The translations under genes and the position numbers were made by a program. Shown in pieces: positions 57,605 through 64,000 of a DNA stretch of 64,000 nucleotides. This DNA comes from Podocnemis expansa (lineage: Eukaryota; Chordata; Testudines; Podocnemididae), in contig ML682038.1 of assembly GCA_007922195.1 (NCBI GenBank), positions 4,596,141-4,660,140 on the forward strand, given 5' to 3'. Position 1 is the first letter of the stretch. Every line of letters begins with the position of its first letter. Under the pieces are notes generated by a model that saw only the letters and a list, made by a program, of their open reading frames with translations, had not been told where the DNA came from and did no database searches.

Positions 57605-58400
57605 AACCCAAACACACTGTTTTAGGTAAAATATAAAACAGATTTATTAACTACAGAGAGGTTTTAAGTGGGTAGCATAAAAAATTAGAGTTGGTTACTT
57701 TAACAGATAAAAAGCAAATTTGAAAGCTAAGTTCTAAAACCAAACAGGATTTGAACCAAGGAGTGTCCCACCCTGATAGTACAAACAGATCTTCAATATA
57801 TAGGCTGGAACGGTCTTCAAGTCTGGATCCCTCCCCATTTCAGAATAGAATAGAATAGAATCGTAGGGTTGGAAGGGGCCTCATGAGATCATTGAGTCCA
57901 ACCCCCTGGGAATTGAACCCAGGTCCTTCTGCATAAAAATCATTTGTTCTCCAGACATATTTGAGCTGTGAGGGGAGTGAAACCAAGTGACAGTGATTTT
58001 TCCTTCTTCCAATTGGCTGGAAAGATCTCTGGCTATGATGTTGGGGGTTGTCACCACTGGTCAAGCAGCTTCTATTGTGTACATGCTTCCTCTGTGAGGG
58101 CTTCATTGCAAGCAGTCCCTGAGATAGCGGATTCTTTCCTTGAAGGGTGTTGGTGAGCCATTAACACTGTCTGGATACTTCATTGTTATACCTGAAAGGC
58201 TGGCTGTGGATGTTTCCCATGTTTCAGTAACACAGGCATAGCAATATTTCAGTAACTGTCACATACAATGATAGCATATGCCACTAACTGGTTATTAGTG
58301 TTTAGCAGATCAAGACCTCTACAATGCTACCTCATCGGCCATACTTTGTATAAAACATCATACTTGTATGAGAGTGCCAAGTGACCCCTCCATATAAGAG
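57605..58400 (-). repeat. Possible LTR-retroelement remnant with CR1 tail insert
   Basis: 'cagatttattaactacagag' near 57640 and 'ggctggctgtggatgtttcc' near 58198 match, from memory, antisense chelonian ERV/LTR sequence. No viral gene is readable. A weak call based on recall. Confidence 0.35.
57843..57915 (-). mobile_element. CR1 3'-tail fragment
   Basis: (AGAAT)4-type repeats followed by 'cgtagggttggaaggggcct', then 'gagtccaaccccctggg', the reverse complement of the CR1 tail at 8400-8466. Confidence 0.85.
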
Positions 58401-59732
58401 TGGCAAGGCACTCTCACTGATGCTGTCTGGGCTGTGCTTGTTCTGTGGCTATGCAGGAAACTTAAAAATTCAGGCCTCTGACCTGCACAAACAATTTAAT
58501 CGCTTTAAAAAGACAATAAAGCTGAATGCACTGTTTGTGCACACACAAACACAGAATTAGGAAAGGGATCTGATCAAAACAAAGCAAAAATCCTAAAATA
58601 AATAGGTGATGGAAGTGGGGAAGTGAGATGATGTGTCGCATGCGTAAGATGCTATAATCCTTCTATTCTACTGTGAACCTGCCTCTCTTCTCCTTGCAAA
58701 CATGCAGCGCTGGGTGGATTGAGAATGCCCTCTTTTGTTGTTGCTTTCCCTGTTTTTGTACCCTGGATAGCTATTTTTATGAGTGTATGTGCCCAGAAAG
58801 AGTTAATTAAATTGGGCAGTGCTTCTGTGACCGAGGAATTATGACAAGCTCTGACTCTTCGAATTCAGCAGCCGACAGGGGATTCTGTGGGTGTGAGGCT
58901 GCAGATGACTATGCATTATTACAGCCGCAGAACTGATGAACATTTGCTGCAGAATCCTCTTGCCCTTGCTGTAGAAAATGACCTTGGAATGCTGCAGAAT
59001 TTCAGATCCTACTTCAGAATACGAGAAGCAAAAGTGTGTTTATACTGGAAATGTTTGTTTATGTTGTATAGTAACAGAGGAAATCTGGTCTGATTTACCT
59101 CACTGGACTGCTATAGATTGATCTGAGCTCACTCTGTTTCTTAGCTGTCTAAAGAATATATGCTATTCTTTGATTTCTTTTTTAGTAATAACATGCCACA
59201 TTATCTTTTTGCTGTGCTTATCTCCCTTCTGGACTTTTGCTACTTGACCTTGTTTGAAAGAAACAAACAAACAAACAAAAAAAGAGGATGTGTGAGACAG
59301 GGCACAATTGTTGTTGTTTCTGTGCAAATAGTGTATTTAGGCAATGAATCTCGTTTTAAAGCTGCACAAAAGTCTGCGAGTATAGTGAAGATGAGGAACT
59401 TTTCATCTCTGCTAATCAGAAATCAATAGATTTTTTTTTAAACATGCTAGCAGACTGTGGAGGACTCTCAAAATGATAAATTCCCTTTTCATTTTTTTTT
59501 AAATTTTATCCTTTATGTCCCTTCTTGTACCTTATTAAAGTGCCTGGTCTGTGACTGATTACAGCTGGATCGAATAGGTCTCTGCTGTGGTGGGTTTTGT
59601 ACTCTGAAGGCCCTTCCTCCTTTTCTAGCCTGAATTGAGGTAGGACATGCATTATCTTTCCTTATCACATTCTTTTTTCAGTTTCAGAATAGGTTTGGAA
59701 TTCCACTTTCTATTTGGCCTTGTTTATCCTTA
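58401..59732. other. Unassigned sequence
   Basis: No supported gene. The open frame 58887-59093 has no recognised domain, and I could not assign convincing splice sites. Confidence 0.45.
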
Positions 59733-59800
59733 CCAGTGTCGCCAACGCTCGTGATTTTATTGTGACAGCTCCCAAACTATGTTTGTGTGTGAGGGTGGGG
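59733..59800 (+). repeat. Fragment of the inverted-repeat element of 16772
   Basis: 'agtgtcgccaacgctcgtga' and 'ttttattgtgacagctccca' resemble the left end of that element. The rest is absent; a GC-rich block (59800-60130) follows. Confidence 0.45.
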
Positions 59801-60363
59801 AGAGGGGGTGGCAGACTGTGCAGGGAGGGGTGTGGCAGGGCCTGGGCCAGCCCTCACATGGGCTGGGAAGTGAGTACTGCCCAGCTCAGCCTTGGACGCA
59901 GCCCCTGGCATCGCATGGGCTCCTGGCCCTGGACACGCTCATGGTCTAACTCCTACCAATGGCCAGGGCCCTGGCCTCAGCCATGCTCCCTACCCCACTC
60001 CTCTACCTATCCCCAGTTGTGCTCCTGCCCTTGGGCCCCAGCCACCTCTGCTCTGGCCGTGCTTCTGGCCCCAGTTGCAGCATCAGCTCCTGGGGGATGG
60101 GAGGAGGACATGGGCTGGGAAGGGGGGCACAGAGCAAAAAAGGTGTCGGGAACTACTGTTTTATTGCAGTTATCATGATCTTTGGTATATTTCTCCTAAC
60201 TGTGAGAGTTAGGGATGTATGAAAGAATCATAGAGGGTTTTTTTGTTTTTGTGTTTTTGTTTTAAACAGCATTTCTAGATACCTGTGGGTATGAAGGAAA
60301 GGTTGAAGATATGACTGGTGTGCACTTGTAGGATTAATAAAAAAAAAAGTAAATAAAAAGAAT

Positions 60364-60366
<3 letters not shown>

Positions 60367-60394
<28 letters not shown>
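60367..60394. repeat. T28 homopolymer
   Basis: 28 consecutive T, about 15 bp downstream of an A-rich stretch (60335-60360), so the pair can fold. Confidence 0.95.
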
Positions 60395-60398
<4 letters not shown>

Positions 60399-61288
60399 CT
60401 CAAGATTTTGTGGTGCCTGGTTTATGATTTGTGAATTGCTGGGGTTGCTCTGTCCCTGTATCTATCTGACGATTTTATGCTGCTATAATCATTTGACATG
60501 GAGGGCTTTAAGAATTATAACTTTCCCTCACTGCCATAGCTGGTAGCACAGTTATAGACTTAATAAGGCTTTGCCTGTAAAAACAGTTCTCTCCGTTTGC
60601 TATTTCTAGCCAGAGTGCTTTTACTGTAGACAAATCAGCAAACTCTTCTGATCCATCACAAGGAAATTCTCTTTTGGACTGAGGTGCCTGTTTTCCTTCC
60701 TATGGCACACTGAAAGTCACCCAAAGTTGAATAATGCAGATGGATGCTTGATGAATTAAATGAAAATTGTTCTCTTAATGGTTTCTTAAAGAAGCAAGGT
60801 CAGTTTCCTCTTGCGATGGAATAGGAAAAATAGATGCTAGACTTTGTCATCGTCAGAAAGAAAATTTGTCACTTATGAGTGAAAGATGAAAACACAAAAC
60901 AAAGCAGCACAGGTATCCCCTGCAAGGCATTTTAATAAAAGTTTTTGAGAATTGTTCAATCAATAGTGCTATATGATTTATGACGAATTCCAGCATATGC
61001 AGAAAGAACTTCTAGACATATGGAAGCAGAAGTGTCATTCAATGGAGATTTTTCCAGGTTAGATGGAAATTTCGTTTTGACTTTTTTTTTTAAATTTTAG
61101 AGAAAGAGAGCAAAAGTAACGTCTGTCCACTGGGCAACACAGTGTGCATGTCATGTGTAACAGGCTGCAGCTGAACTGAACACAAAATGCCAGCTACTTC
61201 TAGCAAATCACAGATACCTACAGATTTAAAAGTACAGTGAACAAAACCAAGTGTCAAGTCACCTTGCTGCTTACCCCACACAATCGTG
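60395..61288. other. Unassigned sequence
   Basis: Nothing recognised. Confidence 0.4.
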
Positions 61289-61296
61289 CACTAAAT

Positions 61297-61619
61297 CAGT
61301 GGTGCCCAAACTTTTCCTGTCTCAGATTCCAGTGCTGGCAAGGGGAGATGTCTGTGGCTCCTTCTCACCCATTATTGCACAGGCAAGGCTTCCTCAGTCA
61401 CCAGAGGAGTTTGGGCTGAAGACTGAGATGGGGGAGTAGCTGTGGGTAGAGATGGGCTTTGTCTGTTTAGAGGGAATGAGCTTGGAGCTGGGCTGAAGGC
61501 AGAGCAGGGAGAATGGATGTGCTGCTGGAGTTAGAATTGGGTTGGGGGTGGAGTACAGCTATGTCCGAGGACAGAGCTAGTCATGGGGGTGGAATGGAGC
61601 TGCCATTTGGGGACCACCG
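61297..61619. mobile_element. hAT-type MITE
   Basis: The left terminus CAGTGGTGCCCAAAC pairs with the reverse complement of the right terminus, CGGTGGTCCCCAAAT. The flanking 8-mers CACTAAAT (61289-61296) and CATTAAAC (61620-61627) match at 6 of 8 positions. 323 bp, non-coding. Confidence 0.82.
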
Positions 61620-61627
61620 CATTAAAC

Positions 61628-64000
61628 CTTTACAATGATTGCCACAAAGGCCACCATGGACCTTGGGGAATCTGGGAACAGTCTCCTGTCTTTACTCTCC
61701 CCTCTAAGAGCAGGCAGCACACCGCTGGCTTGCCATTGTGATGTTATAATAGCATCATTTGCCTGACATGCCATTTTGTCCCCTTGAGAATGTTCATGGG
61801 ATGGGCAAGTTAAGCTGATGCTGCATCATTAACATTAATGTATGCTGTTTTAATAGGTAGGAACTATGCTGATTTTAGAAGGGAGCATACCGTGTAGACC
61901 TGCTACTTCCCATCTCTGCATTTCAAGTCTTTTACACTCTGCACTGATGTGAATTCTGTGTGATTTTTGTTTCCTTTTTAAGCAGCAGAGCGGAGCAGAG
62001 CAAAAGGGGCCCAGTTATGTCAGGGAGTGTTTCTCTATCTCTGAACTGCTACATAACTCGTGGACTCAGTTTTGAAAACACAGGATCCTTATCTCAAAGG
62101 ATGAAAGCTTCACTGCCAACATTCATAGATGTCTAGTCTGCAATTCACTACCACCAAAAATGTGCACGAACCTGTCCACATTTGGATGACATTGTATCAT
62201 TCCTTTATTCTGCCAGTTTTCCATAAGGCTAGTTCAGTTTCCCCTGTTTGCTGCTGTCAATATCTTCCTCATCTCTGACCTCTTAACATCAAGGGCTGAT
62301 TCATCCAGGTTGATATGCTAAGTATGTGGGTACCTCCATTAACATCAAATTTGCAGAATTAGGTCTCTGGTGCTCAAGCAGGCAGTGGGAGGTGTAGGTT
62401 ATTATTTCTTCCCTATAAGATGTGATTGGGAATTTTTCCTTTCATTCTAGGCTAATAAGGCTAGATACTAATCGGACTGTTGCCATACAGATACCTGTGA
62501 TGTATTTATTATATTATACCATGACTAAATAATTAGTGGGGTTTTCTTTTTCTTATACTGGTATAAGTGCTTTTTCTCCCCAGGTACTAGATAGGGAGGA
62601 ATCTCACACACAGGTATTTTGGTGAAGCTTTGGAGTATGTTGTGGACATCTCTGGCATAGCTGGAACACTTTGGATTTGTGCTTGTCAGATAATCTTAGT
62701 GTTTTCTACAGTTACTGTGGAGCTACCTGTAAATAATTTGTTGCAGAAAGAACATATTAACTTGGCTCTACTTTACAGCCTTCTGCTACGGACGTAAGTT
62801 TTGGAAAAGACATCAGTGATTAAATGTGCCTTTGTCTTTGCCTTTTAGTTATAAATAATAGATAATTCCTTGGAAAAGTCCATCATTTTTAATTGAATAG
62901 GAAAAACTTGGGTAACTGAGCTTGCACTTTGAATGTTGTATTGGTACTATTAAGAAAACCATTATAGATTACTCAAATTAAATAAATTGAGACATGTGCC
63001 TGGAAGATGATGATGATTATTAATAAAACCTAGGAAATAATACAAAATGACTCTTTTGCCCCAGTCTGATATGCGTTCTTTTCTATAGCTGTAACATCTT
63101 GGGGGAATGTCAACTAAAATAGCAGCTGCACACCCTGAATTACAATACAGAAAAAAATTGTTTTGTGGTGGGTTTTGATTGACATCTGCACTGATTTGCA
63201 GACAGTGAGCTTTTCAAGATCATCTGCATGCTTCAAGAAACAGGTAGGAAGCAAAGGCCGGAACTGTGTCCTTTTACATGGTTTATTTTTGTGGTGGAGG
63301 ACTTCAGATCAATTGTCCAGACTGCAGGTTCCTCTTCCTGCCTTGCAAGCTGCTCCCCCTGGGATGGGGGTGAGGGACTCATTTTTGGGGTGCAATTTCC
63401 CACATACTTCCTGTAAGTACAAGTATCATGTTACTAGTATTGAATTATTATGCTAATGACATGCTATTTTTTTTGGGAATGACCATGCTAATGCCAAAAT
63501 TAACCGCCTGAATATGCCCAGTGTGAACCAGACAAGTCCCAGCAGGTTCTGAATTTACTCTTCATACAGTTAAAAGTGCTCTGATGTCATTTCAGAGTGC
63601 TCAGTAAATATTGCACCTTCATCTTGGCCTGGGGCTTACCTGTCCCTTCGGCCAACCCTTTCTACTCCACATCCCTACTCCAATTCCATTTGACCCACTC
63701 TAAGCCTGAAAAAGCAAGATAGGGTGAGATTAGCATTTTGGTTCTATTGCGTTAATTTTAATGACATAACTGAGTCCAGTGAATCAAAGGGTTAACAAGA
63801 CCCTGGTTAACCCTGGTACAACACTCTGAGTCCTTGCTGATTCAAAATGAAGTTAAGTCACATAGTCAGTCTAGGTGACCAGCCAAACAGGTTTCTTCCT
63901 AGGCCCACTGCAGCTGGGAGCTCTTAAAGGCCAGTTAGGATGACAATGGTTTTGCAAACACCCAGTCTGCGATTGCCTCAGAATCAAACAACATAAAAAC
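61628..64000. other. Unassigned sequence to the window end
   Basis: No gene or named repeat that I can support. Confidence 0.4.

Noticed and set aside
58887..59093. 68-codon frame with exon-like composition
   Set aside because: No recognised domain and no convincing splice sites around it.
61960..62100. Pyrimidine tract followed by AG, possible 3' splice site
   Set aside because: The downstream frame is short and resembles no protein; such tracts are common by chance.
1..64000. tRNA or rRNA genes
   Set aside because: No box A/B pair with a cloverleaf or rRNA-like stretch was seen; MIR fragments account for tRNA-like pieces.

Overview
This looks like vertebrate nuclear DNA, most probably from a turtle or a close non-avian sauropsid. 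The grounds are AT-rich sequence with long stretches lacking any open gene, many CR1/L3 LINEs, MIR-type SINEs, several Penelope-like elements, hAT and Harbinger-like non-autonomous DNA transposons, and a cluster of DIRS-type tyrosine-recombinase retrotransposons. The organism is inferred from this repeat mix, and no host marker gene confirms it. I found no convincing host exon, rRNA, tRNA or CRISPR array. Everything that reads as protein belongs to a mobile element, and every such reading frame is truncated, frameshifted or interrupted by stops.

Layout. 1-6.5 kb: AT-rich with no recognisable gene. 6.5-9.4 kb: an old antisense L3/CR1 LINE split by a sense CR1 (RT motifs intact in one frame) and by a 416-bp palindromic MITE. 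10-14.2 kb: three hAT-type MITEs (one with a perfect 8-bp target duplication), a MIR, a Penelope 3' end, and a Penelope foldback split by a Harbinger-like element that holds a 400-bp assembly gap. 15-20 kb: MIRs, a decayed CR1 and short Penelope scraps. 20.8-23.6 kb: a near-complete Penelope-like element (RT plus GIY-YIG), minus strand, joined head-to-head to a plus-strand copy of its own 3' end, so the unit is bounded by inverted repeats of about 500 bp. 23.6-31.1 kb: more CR1, Penelope and MIR fragments and a hAT transposase C-terminal remnant. 31-40 kb: mostly unique sequence with short old repeats.

40.4-57.6 kb holds three DIRS-like elements. DIRS-A (plus strand, about 40.44-45.62 kb) has inverted ends, a decayed gag, an exact-period 82-bp tandem array and no recognisable polymerase. 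DIRS-B (plus strand, about 46.92-52.50 kb) is the most complete: gag with a Cys/His cluster, RT, RNase H, a methyltransferase-like linker and a tyrosine recombinase. It is broken by frameshifts and stops, and its RT active site reads YLDN. DIRS-C (minus strand, about 52.51-57.59 kb) has a well-preserved gag, no recognisable RT, and a recombinase fragment lying in the opposite orientation. B and C meet tail-to-tail with only a few bases between them. 57.6-64 kb: a possible LTR-derived remnant, another hAT MITE and otherwise unique sequence.

How the parts relate. Nothing here forms a host pathway. The informative content is insertion order (L3, then CR1 and MITE; Penelope foldback, then Harbinger-like MITE) and the DIRS cluster, where one degraded autonomous-type copy sits beside two related copies that keep the ends and gag but appear to lack the polymerase.
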